Of a DNA stretch of 45,153 nt, positions 32,466 to 41,164 are shown one piece after another. Source of the stretch: Fimbriimonas ginsengisoli. GTDB taxonomy: Bacteria; Armatimonadota; Fimbriimonadia; Fimbriimonadales; Fimbriimonadaceae. The DNA is taken from the NCBI GenBank assembly GCA_016179045.1, contig JACOSL010000028.1:1-45153 (forward strand). Direction: 5' to 3'. The translations under genes and the position numbers were made by a program. Every line of letters begins with the position of its first letter. Position 1 is the first letter of the stretch. The notes under the pieces are model-generated. The model did not search any database, had not been told where the DNA came from, and saw only the letters and a program-made list of their open reading frames with translations.

Positions 32466-33218
32466 TTGAGCCTGCCGCACCTCACCGTGGTGGTGCCCGC
32501 CTACAACGAGGCGTCGCGCCTCGGGCCCAGCCTCGGACGGATAGCCGCTTACTATCGCGCGCAGGCTTACCCATGGAACGTGATCGTGGCGGACGACGGC
32601 AGCACGGACGACACCCGTCGCATCGCCACCGACTTTGCCAAAGGGAATCCGGAGTTCACGGTTCTCAGCTATTCACCCAACCGGGGCAAGGGGTGCGCGG
32701 TGCGCACGGGGATGCTCGCCGCCGAAGGCGACATCGTGCTCTTTATGGACGCCGACCTCGCCACCCCGCTCGAGGAGACTGGCAAGCTGTTGCCGCACCT
32801 AGCGGAGGGCGCGCAAGGGGCGATCGGAAGCCGGCCGCTTAGAGAAAGCCGGTTGGAGCGCCGACAGCCCAAATGGCGCGAGGCGATCGGTCGCCTTGCC
32901 AATAAGCTGATCCAGACCTTCGGGGTGCGCGGCATCCAGGACACGCAATGCGGATTCAAGATGTTTACCCGCGAGGCGGCGCATGAGATATTCCGGCGAA
33001 GCAAGCTCGACGGATTCTCGTTCGACTTCGAGGCGCTAATGCTCGCCCGCGACCTGGGTTATCGGATCGACGAAGTTCCCATCCGCTGGGCCCACCAGGA
33101 AGGCTCCAAGGTCGTGTTCTGGCGCGACTATCCCCGCGCGTTGAGGGATTTGGTCAAGCTGAGGCTGATGGGTCGGAAGCGGCGGATGTCGGTTGTGGTT
33201 GACGCCGAGGACGCCTGA
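32466..33218 (+). CDS. Family 2 glycosyltransferase, dolichyl-phosphate glucosyltransferase-like
   Basis: A 250-residue GT-A enzyme beginning at a TTG (LSLPHLTVVVPAYNEASRL); no ATG lies upstream in frame. Visible are the nucleotide-binding VADDGSTDDTRRIA, the metal-binding DADLATPLEE (DxD) and FGVRGIQDTQCGFKMFTREAA, which is typical of dolichyl-phosphate glucosyl/mannosyl transferases (ALG5/DPM1 type). It probably transfers a sugar from a nucleotide donor to a polyprenyl phosphate at the inner membrane face. There is no membrane segment in this protein. The stop is followed by repeat array D. Confidence 0.9.
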   Translation: MSLPHLTVVVPAYNEASRLGPSLGRIAAYYRAQAYPWNVIVADDGSTDDTRRIATDFAKGNPEFTVLSYSPNRGKGCAVRTGMLAAEGDIVLFMDADLATPLEETGKLLPHLAEGAQGAIGSRPLRESRLERRQPKWREAIGRLANKLIQTFGVRGIQDTQCGFKMFTREAAHEIFRRSKLDGFSFDFEALMLARDLGYRIDEVPIRWAHQEGSKVVFWRDYPRALRDLVKLRLMGRKRRMSVVVDAEDA

Positions 33219-33227
33219 CTGGCCAGG

Positions 33228-33312
33228 GGACGACGGGAGGGGCGCGCTCCTTCGTGCCCGTCCGGACGCCATGCGAAGCCACGGCAACGCCATCGCAAGG
33301 CAACTGCAAAGC
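33228..33312 (-). repeat. 11-nt repeat array D with adjoining hairpin
   Basis: On the minus strand, five units (33259-33312): GCTTTGCAGTT, GCCTTGCGATG, GCGTTGCCGTG, GCTTCGCATG, GCGTCCGGACG. They are followed directly by GGCACGAAGGAGCGCGCC and CCTCCC, matching copy A (GGCACGACGGAGCGTGCC, then CTCCC) at 19881-19904. It starts 5 bp after the purM stop, in the direction of purM, and fills the gap between two convergent genes. Confidence 0.8.
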
Positions 33313-33317
33313 CAAGT

Positions 33318-34361
33318 TCAAAGAATCTGCACGTCGTGCGCGCCCTTTTGCAGTTCGCCGATAACCGAGGCGGATTCGCCCGCCATGTGGAGCCGCTGAA
33401 TCACGGCGGAGGCGAGGTCTCGCTCCAGGAACAGCACCATGCCGATTCCCATATTGAAGGTCCGGAACATCTCCTGGTCGGGTACCTCAGCGATCGACTG
33501 GATCAATTTGAAGATGGGCGGCGGGGTCCAGGCCCGTCGTTCGATGGCGGCGCGTATGTCGGGCGGCATCACGCGGGGCAAATTATCGTAAATGCCCCCG
33601 CCCGTGATGTGAGCGACCGCGCGGATGCCCTCGAACTCCTGCAGCAATGGATAAAGCGCCCGGAAATAGCACCGATGCGGTCGCAGCAGTTCGTCGCCAA
33701 GCGTGACTCCGCCCAGGCCGGGCACTTCGTCGCGCACCGAGAGGCCGCCAACTTCAAACAGCGCCCGCCTGGCCAGCGAGAAGCCGTTGGTGTGAAGCCC
33801 GTCGCTCTGCAAGCCGACAACCACGTCGCCTGGCATCATCTTAGGCCGTGGCAGCTTCTTCTCGCGGTCGACGACTCCTACGATCGCCCCAACCAGATCG
33901 ATCTCGTCGTCGACATAAATGCCCCGCATCTCGGCCGTCTCACCTCCGATCAGGGCCATGCCCACCTCGGTGCAGGCGGCGGACATGCCGCCGAGGATCT
34001 CCTCGAACACCAATCCCGAAAGGCGAGACGTGCCGAAATAATCGAGGAAGAACAGCGGCCGCGCGCCCTGGCACAGGATGTCGTTCACGCAGTGGTGCAC
34101 GATGTCGCGCCCGAGGTCGGAAAATCGCCCAACCATGGCGGCCACCTTGGTTTTGGTACCCACCCCGTCGATGCTCGAGACGAGCACGGGCTCGTTGAGG
34201 CCAGAGAAGTTCGCCCGATACAGCCCGCCAAAGCCGCCGACGCCGCCAAGCACGTTTTCGTTGTAGGTCGCTTGAATACCGCCCACCACCGCCCGCAGCG
34301 CCCGCTCGGATTCGTCGATGTTCACTCCGGCGGCGGCGTAGGTTAGGGGTTCGTCGGGCAT
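33318..34361 (-). CDS. purM: Phosphoribosylformylglycinamidine cyclo-ligase (AIR synthase)
   Basis: PurM closes FGAM to AIR with ATP in purine synthesis. The 347 residues are full length. Signatures: DESERALRAVV, GGVGGFGGLYR, SSIDGVGTKTKVA, CVNDILCQGARPLFFLDYF, GGETAEMRG, HTNGFSLARRALFE and HITGGGIYDNLPRV. It is alone in the local cluster; purC is at the left edge. It ends directly before repeat array D. The tRNA-Lys gene is upstream, on the opposite strand. Confidence 0.97.
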   Translation of the reverse strand: MPDEPLTYAAAGVNIDESERALRAVVGGIQATYNENVLGGVGGFGGLYRANFSGLNEPVLVSSIDGVGTKTKVAAMVGRFSDLGRDIVHHCVNDILCQGARPLFFLDYFGTSRLSGLVFEEILGGMSAACTEVGMALIGGETAEMRGIYVDDEIDLVGAIVGVVDREKKLPRPKMMPGDVVVGLQSDGLHTNGFSLARRALFEVGGLSVRDEVPGLGGVTLGDELLRPHRCYFRALYPLLQEFEGIRAVAHITGGGIYDNLPRVMPPDIRAAIERRAWTPPPIFKLIQSIAEVPDQEMFRTFNMGIGMVLFLERDLASAVIQRLHMAGESASVIGELQKGAHDVQIL

Positions 34362-34409
34362 GGGGCGACTTTACCCGCCGGGCTCGGAAGGTAATCTGAG
34401 CCCGCAAGC

Positions 34410-34482
34410 GAGCCGGTAGCTCAGCCGGTAGAGCATCGGCCTTTTAAGCCGTTGGTCGTGGGTTCGAATCCCACCCGGCTCA
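34410..34482 (+). tRNA. tRNA-Lys(TTT)
   Basis: A complete cloverleaf: acceptor GAGCCGG (34410-34416) pairs with CCGGCTC (34475-34481), with A as discriminator. The D-stem is GCTC/GAGC, the anticodon loop is CTTTTAA (anticodon TTT at 34443-34445) and the T-arm is GTGGGTTCGAATCCCAC. One T-T mismatch lies at the base of the anticodon stem (27-43). The 3' CCA is not encoded, so it must be added. Confidence 0.97.
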
Positions 34483-34498
34483 CTTCAAGGGCGCAGCC

Positions 34499-36151
34499 TC
34501 AGCGCTCGCGCCAGGTCTGAACCTTGAGCATGTAGAATCCCTTATCGCCCGGCATCGCGGGGGGCATGTTGTTCACCAGGCTCGGAACCTGGTAGATGCT
34601 CGGCACGTTATTGCCCATGTCGTAGTAGTCGCCCACGAACGTTCCCGCAATCTTGTTCTGCTTGGCGCTCACGATCTTCCCTTGGGCGTAGAACGCGCCG
34701 CAAAGGGTGAGCTGAGACGATCCGTTGCCGGTGGCGAGGTTGATGTTCTTCCGCGAGATGAAGCCCACCGTCGTGGTCGTCGGGAAGACCAGCCCCGAGG
34801 CGGGCGTGAAGTCGCCGTCGATGTTGATGTTGCCAGTCGAGTAGAGCGTTCCATTGCCGGCGAAGGTGATCGAATCCTTGCTGCCGATTTGAAGATCACC
34901 TGCGAACTTGACGATGCCGGTTATCGTGAGCAAAGCGGCAGGTATGCCATGGCTTCCCGCTGGCGTAAAGGTGATCAAGTTGCCGTTCAAGTCCGGGCCG
35001 TAGGCAAAGGCGGTCGTCGTCGAGGTGATCGTCAGTTTCGGGCAGACGAGGCTCTTGGTTTGCAGGTACGTGTCCTGCGTAGTCCAAGATCCGCCGCCGG
35101 TATCGGTGTAGACCGGAGCTCCGACGCCATAGATCACCGGGTAGGTGATGCCTAGGTTGCCCACGTCGTAGCCGTTGGTGGTGCCGTTGTCGCTGTACAC
35201 GTGCGCCGAGCCCTGGTTTCCCGTGTACCCGTCGTTGACGTACATTCCGTCGACTGTCGCCTTGTCCGCTCCCGCGTTAACAGGCGAGCTCGCGCCGATC
35301 GTCGCCGATCCGTTGATGCTGATCTGGCCGTGCTTGGCCCGCACTTCGGTGCCGAGGGTTTCGACCCCGTTCACCTTCGGCGCGGCGGGAATCACGCTGG
35401 ATAGGCTCGACGGGATGCCGTAATAGTTATTGCCGATGTACGCCGCGCCGCTCATCGTGTCGTCCAGACTTGTTTGGGTTAGCGGCGGATCGTACACGCC
35501 GTTGCCGTTCAGGTCGTTGTAAGGATCGGGGCCGACGTAGTGGCCGACTCCGAGGAGATCGGCATAGGGCTCGCCCGGATCCCAGACGCCGTTGCCGTTG
35601 GTGTCGGTGAACGTGTCGCCCGCGAAGTAGGCGCCGATGCCCGCCGCATCGGTGTAGGGCTCTCCGTCGCCGAGCATGTGCACGGAGCCGCGGATATCCA
35701 CGTTGCCATTGATAGATTGGCCCGACGCGCCGGCGCCGGCGAAGATCGCGTTGTTCCAGATGCTCACGTTACGGGCATGGATCAGCGTGCGGAAGCTCTT
35801 GGTGAAGGTGCTGTACGTTACGGTCGAAGTCACCCAGGCGTACGACGTGTCGCTTTGCGGCTGGATGGTCGATGACGCCGTGCATCCGGTGGCGATCGGT
35901 CCGAGCACGTCGGTTAGGTTGTATTCCTTGGACTTGAGCACGCCCTTGTTTGCGGCGAGATCGCTGAAGGCGCGCGCAACCGTAAGTTCGAGCCCCCCCT
36001 GGGCGGCTTGAACCGTGATCGCCTCGTCGCGGTCGCTCTTCACCCGGCGCATGGCGGCTGCGGAAAAGCCGGCGACGCCGATGCAGAGCGTGGCCAGGAC
36101 CACGAGGGCGAGCAACATGACGACGGAGACGAAGGCGCGATTGCGAAGCAT
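34499..36151 (-). CDS. PilX-like pseudopilin-associated protein with Ca-binding repeats
   Basis: A 550-residue protein with a membrane-spanning N-terminal helix (MLRNRAFVSVVMLLALVVLATLCIGVAGFSAAAMRRVKSDRDEA), as in PilX-type minor pilus components. The body is a beta-rich extracellular region. It carries loops of the calcium-binding type: DTNGNGVWDPGEPYADLLG and DLNGNGVYDPP. The start overlaps the pilW-like stop (TAATG), so it is translated with it. It is the last and largest gene of a pseudopilin block, likely acting in type IV pilus or type II secretion assembly. Confidence 0.75.
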   Translation of the reverse strand: MLRNRAFVSVVMLLALVVLATLCIGVAGFSAAAMRRVKSDRDEAITVQAAQGGLELTVARAFSDLAANKGVLKSKEYNLTDVLGPIATGCTASSTIQPQSDTSYAWVTSTVTYSTFTKSFRTLIHARNVSIWNNAIFAGAGASGQSINGNVDIRGSVHMLGDGEPYTDAAGIGAYFAGDTFTDTNGNGVWDPGEPYADLLGVGHYVGPDPYNDLNGNGVYDPPLTQTSLDDTMSGAAYIGNNYYGIPSSLSSVIPAAPKVNGVETLGTEVRAKHGQISINGSATIGASSPVNAGADKATVDGMYVNDGYTGNQGSAHVYSDNGTTNGYDVGNLGITYPVIYGVGAPVYTDTGGGSWTTQDTYLQTKSLVCPKLTITSTTTAFAYGPDLNGNLITFTPAGSHGIPAALLTITGIVKFAGDLQIGSKDSITFAGNGTLYSTGNINIDGDFTPASGLVFPTTTTVGFISRKNINLATGNGSSQLTLCGAFYAQGKIVSAKQNKIAGTFVGDYYDMGNNVPSIYQVPSLVNNMPPAMPGDKGFYMLKVQTWRER

Positions 36152-36732
36152 TAGGATTCCCTCAGCATCACCGCGTTCTTCAGGCGCTGGTACCGCACGG
36201 TGCCCTTGCTGGTACCGCCTGAACCGACCTGGGTGATCAGGTTGATGGTGACGGCTTTATAGCCGCCCACGGTCGAAAACGAGAACGGCGCGTAGGCCTG
36301 ATTGTATTGGCTAGAGCCCGGCAACGGGTCGGTGCCGATGATATTCTTAACCAGCACGCGGTTGGTGGCAAGGTCGGTGAGCGTGCCGGCGGTGAAATCG
36401 ACGTTGTAGCCCCTCGCCACGCCATCGGAGACGATGGGCGTCGCCACTTCCTTTTCGCCCGTCACCGGATCGACGATCGAAGACAGCGCCGCGTTGTTGA
36501 AGGTGATCTTGGTGCCGGAGTTCAGGATCGTTACGTTCACGCCCGGCCGGAGCGCATCGGCGACGCGGCGCATGGCCTGGGCGTTGGGGTTGGTGACGGT
36601 AACGTCGTTCGCGGTGCGGGTGAACGATTTCAGCCCGCTGATCAGCAGGGCGCCGTAGCCAAGAAAAACGAGCGAGAAGAGCACCGCGCCCGCCATGATT
36701 TCGACCAGAGTAAACCCGCGACGGCGTTTCAC
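36151..36732 (-). CDS. Prepilin-like protein (PilW-like minor pseudopilin)
   Basis: A 193-residue protein with a GTG start that overlaps the previous gene's stop (GTGA). It has the prepilin peptidase motif in RRRGFTLVEIMAGAVLFSLVFLGYGALLISG: the cleavage G, then F with Glu at +5, followed by the hydrophobic helix. The remainder is a small beta-rich domain. It is coupled to the neighbours on both sides, so the three genes are one transcript. Confidence 0.85.
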   Translation of the reverse strand: MKRRRGFTLVEIMAGAVLFSLVFLGYGALLISGLKSFTRTANDVTVTNPNAQAMRRVADALRPGVNVTILNSGTKITFNNAALSSIVDPVTGEKEVATPIVSDGVARGYNVDFTAGTLTDLATNRVLVKNIIGTDPLPGSSQYNQAYAPFSFSTVGGYKAVTINLITQVGSGGTSKGTVRYQRLKNAVMLRES

Positions 36733-37205
36733 TTGTAGCCTCCCACGATCGTGCCGGTGGAGAGCGTTCGAGTGACATTGTGGGGCGTCTTCCAGGAAAT
36801 CGTGATGTCGGCCCGCACCGAAGCCGAGTCGATGTTCGTGAAGTTCACGGTGGCGCTCGCCGCCTTGAGCATCTTCGCAGGGCTGTAATACGAGCCGTCG
36901 TCGAGCGGAATGTTCGTGAACGAGTACGGCAAGGCGGCCTGGCCCGTATCGATCAAGTTCATCTGGCTTAGCGTCGTTGCGGTTAGGTCGGTGGTCTTCA
37001 AGAGCTGAAGCTGCTCGATGTAGCGATTGGCGATGAACGTCGCCTTCGCCTGGTCGGCCGCCATGATGTCGGACGCCCTCGCCTCGGGCATAACCGAATA
37101 CAGCGCGGTGGCCGCCATCGAAAGGATGAACAGCGCGCAAAGCGCGTCGATGAGCACCACCCCCCTCCGCCGCAAGGTTCGGGATGCGTTCTTCACACTC
37201 CTCAA
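36729..37205 (-). CDS. Prepilin-like protein (PilV-like minor pseudopilin)
   Basis: About 158 residues. The region RRRGVVLIDALCALFILSMAATALYSV resembles a prepilin-type signal, but the residue at +5 is Asp (GVVLID) rather than the usual Glu, so it is atypical. The start is uncertain: TTG at 37205 or GTG at 37196. It is first in a three-gene pseudopilin block and lies 69 bp downstream of thrC. Confidence 0.75.
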   Translation of the reverse strand: MRSVKNASRTLRRRGVVLIDALCALFILSMAATALYSVMPEARASDIMAADQAKATFIANRYIEQLQLLKTTDLTATTLSQMNLIDTGQAALPYSFTNIPLDDGSYYSPAKMLKAASATVNFTNIDSASVRADITISWKTPHNVTRTLSTGTIVGGYK

Positions 37206-37274
37206 GTCGGCTACTCGGGGGAGGGCTCAAATACAGGTTCGCGTAAATCCGGTTCAAATACGGGCTGGGTTGAG

Positions 37275-38453
37275 TCAGGCCATCGCGCCCGCGAGGGCCT
37301 CGATACTCTTGGTCCCGCTGCCTGTGTTGAAGAGCACGATGCGCTCGCCAGGCTTCACCCAGCCAGTTGCCACCAGTCGCCGGAGGGCTGCCAATGAAGC
37401 GCCGCCTTCGGGTGAGGCGCACACGCCGGTCGTGGCTCCCATTTCGCTGGCGGCGGCAATGAGTTCGCGATCCGGCACGGCGACGGCGCAGCCGCCCGTC
37501 TTGCGGAGGATGTCGAGCATGATGAAGTCGCCGATCGCGCCAGGCACCCTCAGTCCTGCGGCGATCGTGGTCGCGTGTTCGATTGGCGGGGCTTCGTGCA
37601 AGCCCTGGTCGAACGCGCGAACAATGGGAGCACAACCTTCGGCCTGGACGCTCACCATGCGAGGACGCTTCGGCCCGATCCACTCGAGCGCCTCCATCTC
37701 TTCGAAGGCCTTGTCCATCCCGATCAGCCCGGTGCCTCCACCCGTCGGGTAAAGGATAACGTCGGGCAGTACCCATCCGAGTTGCTCGGCGATCTCGTAA
37801 CCCATCGTCTTCTTGCCCTCCACCCGAAAGGGCTCCTTCAGGGTGGATACGTCGAACCAGCCCTCCGCCTCTTTGCGCTCCTGCACCATCCGGGCGCACT
37901 CGTTGATCAGGCCATCGACGAGGGTAACGCGCGCTCCAAAGATCTCGCACTCGATTCGATTGGCAACCGGGACGTCGCGTGGCAGGAAGACGTGGGCTTC
38001 GAGCCCAGCCCGGGCCGCGTAGGCGCTCATCGCGCCCCCTGCGTTGCCCGCCGAAGGCACCGCGAGCTTCTTCGCGCCCAGGTGCTTGGCCATTGGGACC
38101 GCGACCGCCATCCCACGCGCCTTGAAGCTCCCGGTGGGGTTCAGGGCTTCGTCCTTAACCCACAGCGTGCCCGCCGGCAGGCCGAGCCGCTGGGCGAGCG
38201 CGTCCGCGCTCAGAAGCGGCGTGCCCCCTTCGCCAAGCGAATCGGGCTCAACCCCCTTTGGTAGGGGCAACAGCTCTCGATAGCGCCAAAGATCGTGCCC
38301 GCGAGAGGCCGAGCCCGAACGCTTCAGAGCCTTGCCGACTTGTTCGAGATCGTAGTCGACGCGAAGCGGCTTGCCGCATTCGCAGAGGTTGATCAGAACA
38401 TCCTTGGGATATGAGTTTCCGCACGCAAAGCAAGTCAGACATCGAACGAACAC
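37275..38453 (-). CDS. thrC: Threonine synthase with N-terminal zinc ribbon
   Basis: The enzyme makes threonine from O-phosphohomoserine with PLP. The 392 residues begin at a GTG (MFVRCLTCFACGNSYPKDVLINLCECGKPL), with cysteines of a zinc ribbon in the first 30 residues. LGEGGTPLLSADALAQRLG, the PLP Lys in DEALNPTGSFKARG, SAGNAGGAMSAYAARAG and LYPTGGGTGLIGMDKAFEEM are typical of the type found in bacteria and archaea with the ribbon. It is 34 bp from the divergent hypothetical gene. dapB of the same aspartate family lies elsewhere in the window. Confidence 0.95.
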   Translation of the reverse strand: MFVRCLTCFACGNSYPKDVLINLCECGKPLRVDYDLEQVGKALKRSGSASRGHDLWRYRELLPLPKGVEPDSLGEGGTPLLSADALAQRLGLPAGTLWVKDEALNPTGSFKARGMAVAVPMAKHLGAKKLAVPSAGNAGGAMSAYAARAGLEAHVFLPRDVPVANRIECEIFGARVTLVDGLINECARMVQERKEAEGWFDVSTLKEPFRVEGKKTMGYEIAEQLGWVLPDVILYPTGGGTGLIGMDKAFEEMEALEWIGPKRPRMVSVQAEGCAPIVRAFDQGLHEAPPIEHATTIAAGLRVPGAIGDFIMLDILRKTGGCAVAVPDRELIAAASEMGATTGVCASPEGGASLAALRRLVATGWVKPGERIVLFNTGSGTKSIEALAGAMA

Positions 38454-38487
38454 GGCGCTCGCAATCTACCCGCTGTAAACTGTAAGC

Positions 38488-38904
38488 GTGACCCTCAACG
38501 AATACGCTGCCGAGCGCAAGCTGCTCCTCCATGAACGGCTCAAGGCTGGCTTGGAGCCGCACGAGGGCGAGTTCGATGCGGCCATCTTTCGGGAAGCGAA
38601 GGCAAAGGGGGAGCCGCAGTTGGGGGTGACGCGCTATGAGCCGCGGGCGATCCTCCTCGAGTTCATTTACCCCGATCCAGGCGGGGCCGCGATCATCCTG
38701 ACCGTGCGGCTCGATCCGCCGGAGAGGATCGTGTTCCTTCCTGTGCCGCCATGGGTGGTCGAGACGATCTGGCAGGGCGACATCGATGGCAGCTACCACT
38801 TCGAGAGCCACGCCCGTGCGTTGCTGCGGGAATACGAGTCTTGCCTGGCGGAGACGGCTAACGCTGGCCGCTTTGGTCCGCGCGCCGCGACCCACCGAGA
38901 GTAG
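38488..38904 (+). CDS. Small protein of unknown function
   Basis: A 138-residue protein that I do not recognise, with a GTG start (MTLNEYAAERKLLLHERLKAGLEPHEGEFDAAIFREAKAKGEPQLGVTRYEPRAILLEFIYPDPGG). It is soluble-looking, with charged helices at the start and strands in the middle. It lies 34 bp from thrC, divergently. deoB follows after 77 bp. Confidence 0.65.
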   Translation: MTLNEYAAERKLLLHERLKAGLEPHEGEFDAAIFREAKAKGEPQLGVTRYEPRAILLEFIYPDPGGAAIILTVRLDPPERIVFLPVPPWVVETIWQGDIDGSYHFESHARALLREYESCLAETANAGRFGPRAATHRE

Positions 38905-38981
38905 ACCCGGCACATGCAACGGTTGTACGACCTCGGCTTTCTCTCAAGACGAAGTTTGTCGAGCCATGACGGAGGCAACCC

Positions 38982-40115
38982 TTGAAGCGGGCGATCGTCA
39001 TCGTGCTCGACGGGTGCGGCGCCGGCGAAGCGCCCGATGCGAGGGCATTTGGCGACACCGATCACCCCGCCACGATCCGCCATGTCGTGGAGACGGCGGG
39101 ACCCTTGAAGGCGCCGAACCTAACGAGGTGCGGATTCTTCGACGCGTGCGATGTGCCGAGCGGGAGGAAGATCGAGGCCCGCTACGGACGACTTCGCGAG
39201 CTGTCGATGGGGAAGGATTCGGTCACCGGGCATTGGGAGATGATGGGAATCCGGACCGAGCGGGCATTCCCGACCTATCCACGGGGCTTCCCCAAAGACC
39301 TGGTGAACTCGTTTGAGGCGGCGATCGGAAGCGAAGTGCTTGGTAATCGGGCCGCGAGCGGCACCGAGATCATCGCCGAGCTCGGAGAGGAGCACGTTCG
39401 CACCGGCCGGCCCATTCTCTACACAAGCGCCGATAGCGTGTTCCAGATCGCCTGCCACGAACGGGTCGTGCCACTCGAACGGCTGTACGAGGTCTGCAGG
39501 ATCGCGCGGGGGCTTTGCGTCGAACCCGACAACATCCAACGAGTCATTGCCCGCCCGTTCGTGGGCGATTCGTCGAGCGGCTTTACGAGAACCGGGCACC
39601 GGCGGGATTTCCCCATCCCGCCCCCACCCAATCTCATCGATCGGATCGGCGATGTGTTAGGGCTCGGGGTCGTGCCCGAGCTTTTCGATCATCGGGGCTT
39701 TCGGAACGTTCCGCGCACCCAAAGCAACGTTGAGCACGCTAAGGCGTTGGCCGCCGGCATGAATTCCGACGCGCGCTTCATTTTCTCGAATTTCGAAGAC
39801 TTCGACATGCTGTACGGGCACCGCAACGACGTGGCTGGGTTTGCCCGCGCGCTCGAAGGGTTCGACGCCATCCTGGGCGAAGTTCTTGACCGATTGAAGC
39901 CGGATGACCTTCTGATCCTCACCGCCGACCACGGCAACGACCCCACGTCCTCGTCGACCGACCACAGCCGCGAATTCGTGCCCTTCTGCGCAGTGGGGAA
40001 CGGACTCGAGCCAAAGGCGCTCGGCGACCTGGATGGCATGTGGGCGGTTGGCATGGCGGTGGCGACCTGGCTGGGGGTCGAGCCGGGGTTTGAAGGGCCG
40101 CCCACATTAGCCTAA
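38982..40115 (+). CDS. deoB: Phosphopentomutase
   Basis: DeoB interconverts ribose-1- and ribose-5-phosphate in nucleoside salvage. The 377-residue enzyme starts at TTG ([20 protein letters not shown]), preceded by a GGAGG site at suitable distance. Metal-binding alkaline-phosphatase-superfamily motifs are visible: [28 protein letters not shown] (the residue modified by phosphate), [16 protein letters not shown] and [23 protein letters not shown]. The cap domain is present and the length fits the family (about 380-400). Confidence 0.95.
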   Translation: MKRAIVIVLDGCGAGEAPDARAFGDTDHPATIRHVVETAGPLKAPNLTRCGFFDACDVPSGRKIEARYGRLRELSMGKDSVTGHWEMMGIRTERAFPTYPRGFPKDLVNSFEAAIGSEVLGNRAASGTEIIAELGEEHVRTGRPILYTSADSVFQIACHERVVPLERLYEVCRIARGLCVEPDNIQRVIARPFVGDSSSGFTRTGHRRDFPIPPPPNLIDRIGDVLGLGVVPELFDHRGFRNVPRTQSNVEHAKALAAGMNSDARFIFSNFEDFDMLYGHRNDVAGFARALEGFDAILGEVLDRLKPDDLLILTADHGNDPTSSSTDHSREFVPFCAVGNGLEPKALGDLDGMWAVGMAVATWLGVEPGFEGPPTLA

Positions 40116-41164
40116 GCCCGGTGGATCTTTCGCAGACTGTAGTCGAGGCCGAACTCGAGCCAAAGTGCCGGTTCGCCTCGGATGCCAAGCACGCGGCGTG
40201 GATTCACGCAGCAAGCTCGGATGGCAGCATCGAGGCCGAAATCCTCGGCCAGGATTCGGAAGGCATTGCGCAAAGTGATGGCGCTCCCCGCCAAGGCGCC
40301 GCTTGAGACCAACCGCACATCACCCTTGCCTACGACGCAGTCGTGTCCCCACATGGATAGCTTCGTTTTCTCGGCCAGACCGGAAGCCTTCGTGCCATCG
40401 CTGACCGCGACGATTGCGCGCTTCCCCTTGCAAGCTAATAGAGCACCCGCCGCCTCCTTGGCGACGTGCACCCGGTCATAGATGAGCTCGGTGACCAAAT
40501 CGCGATCGGTCAGGGCGACTCCAACGAGGCCAGGATCGCGATGGTGAAACTGCCGCATGGCGTTGAAGGTGTGGGTCACGCCGCGAGCGCCCGCGAGCGC
40601 GCCCGCCCGGGCCTGGGCGACGGTGGCGTTGGAGTGGCCCATGCTGACGTGCACGCCGCGCCTTGCAAGTCGAGCGATGAGCGCAAGCCCGCCGGACCGC
40701 TCCGGGGCCAGGGTGACCACGCGCAGGCGTGGATCGTCCACGATCGCATCCCACGAGGAATGTCCGACGGGGGGGGCTATGATTGCTTCGAGTGGCTGCG
40801 CGCCTGGATACTCGGGGCTGAGAAACGGCCCTTCCAAATGGAAGCCACGAATCATCGGATGGGCTTGCAATTGGGCGAGAGCAGCCGCCACGCCCTCGAG
40901 CGTGGCAGAAACGGTCGTGGGCAGGAACGCCTCATACCCCTCATCCGCCAGTCCGTCGCACAGGCGAGCCATGTCGCCTCCGCTCGCCTCCATGAAATCG
41001 ATCCCGAACGCGCCGTGGATGTGGAGGTCGACGAACCCCGGCGTCAGGATGCCCCCCGCGGGCTCGGACTCCTCCGGCGTCGTAGCAATTTCGGGCCGGC
41101 CCCGGCTCCAGGTCACCCGGCGGGGGCGCACGCCACCTCGCCCCAACGTCAGCATCACGCTCAT
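40112..41164 (-). CDS. nagA: N-acetylglucosamine-6-phosphate deacetylase
   Basis: The enzyme removes acetate from GlcNAc-6-phosphate in amino-sugar and peptidoglycan recycling. Start at [17 protein letters not shown], which overlaps the dprA stop (ATGA); the longer open frame upstream is not supported. The 350 residues have [61 protein letters not shown] and [11 protein letters not shown] with the catalytic Asp. It ends with the last 4 bp overlapping deoB's convergent stop. Confidence 0.93.
   Translation of the reverse strand: MSVMLTLGRGGVRPRRVTWSRGRPEIATTPEESEPAGGILTPGFVDLHIHGAFGIDFMEASGGDMARLCDGLADEGYEAFLPTTVSATLEGVAAALAQLQAHPMIRGFHLEGPFLSPEYPGAQPLEAIIAPPVGHSSWDAIVDDPRLRVVTLAPERSGGLALIARLARRGVHVSMGHSNATVAQARAGALAGARGVTHTFNAMRQFHHRDPGLVGVALTDRDLVTELIYDRVHVAKEAAGALLACKGKRAIVAVSDGTKASGLAEKTKLSMWGHDCVVGKGDVRLVSSGALAGSAITLRNAFRILAEDFGLDAAIRACCVNPRRVLGIRGEPALWLEFGLDYSLRKIHRA

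Noticed and set aside
36151-37950. A 599-residue frame containing a pilin-like protein
   Set aside because: The upstream portion is a shadow of thrC and of the adjacent pilin gene; the GTG at 36732 gives a normal prepilin start.
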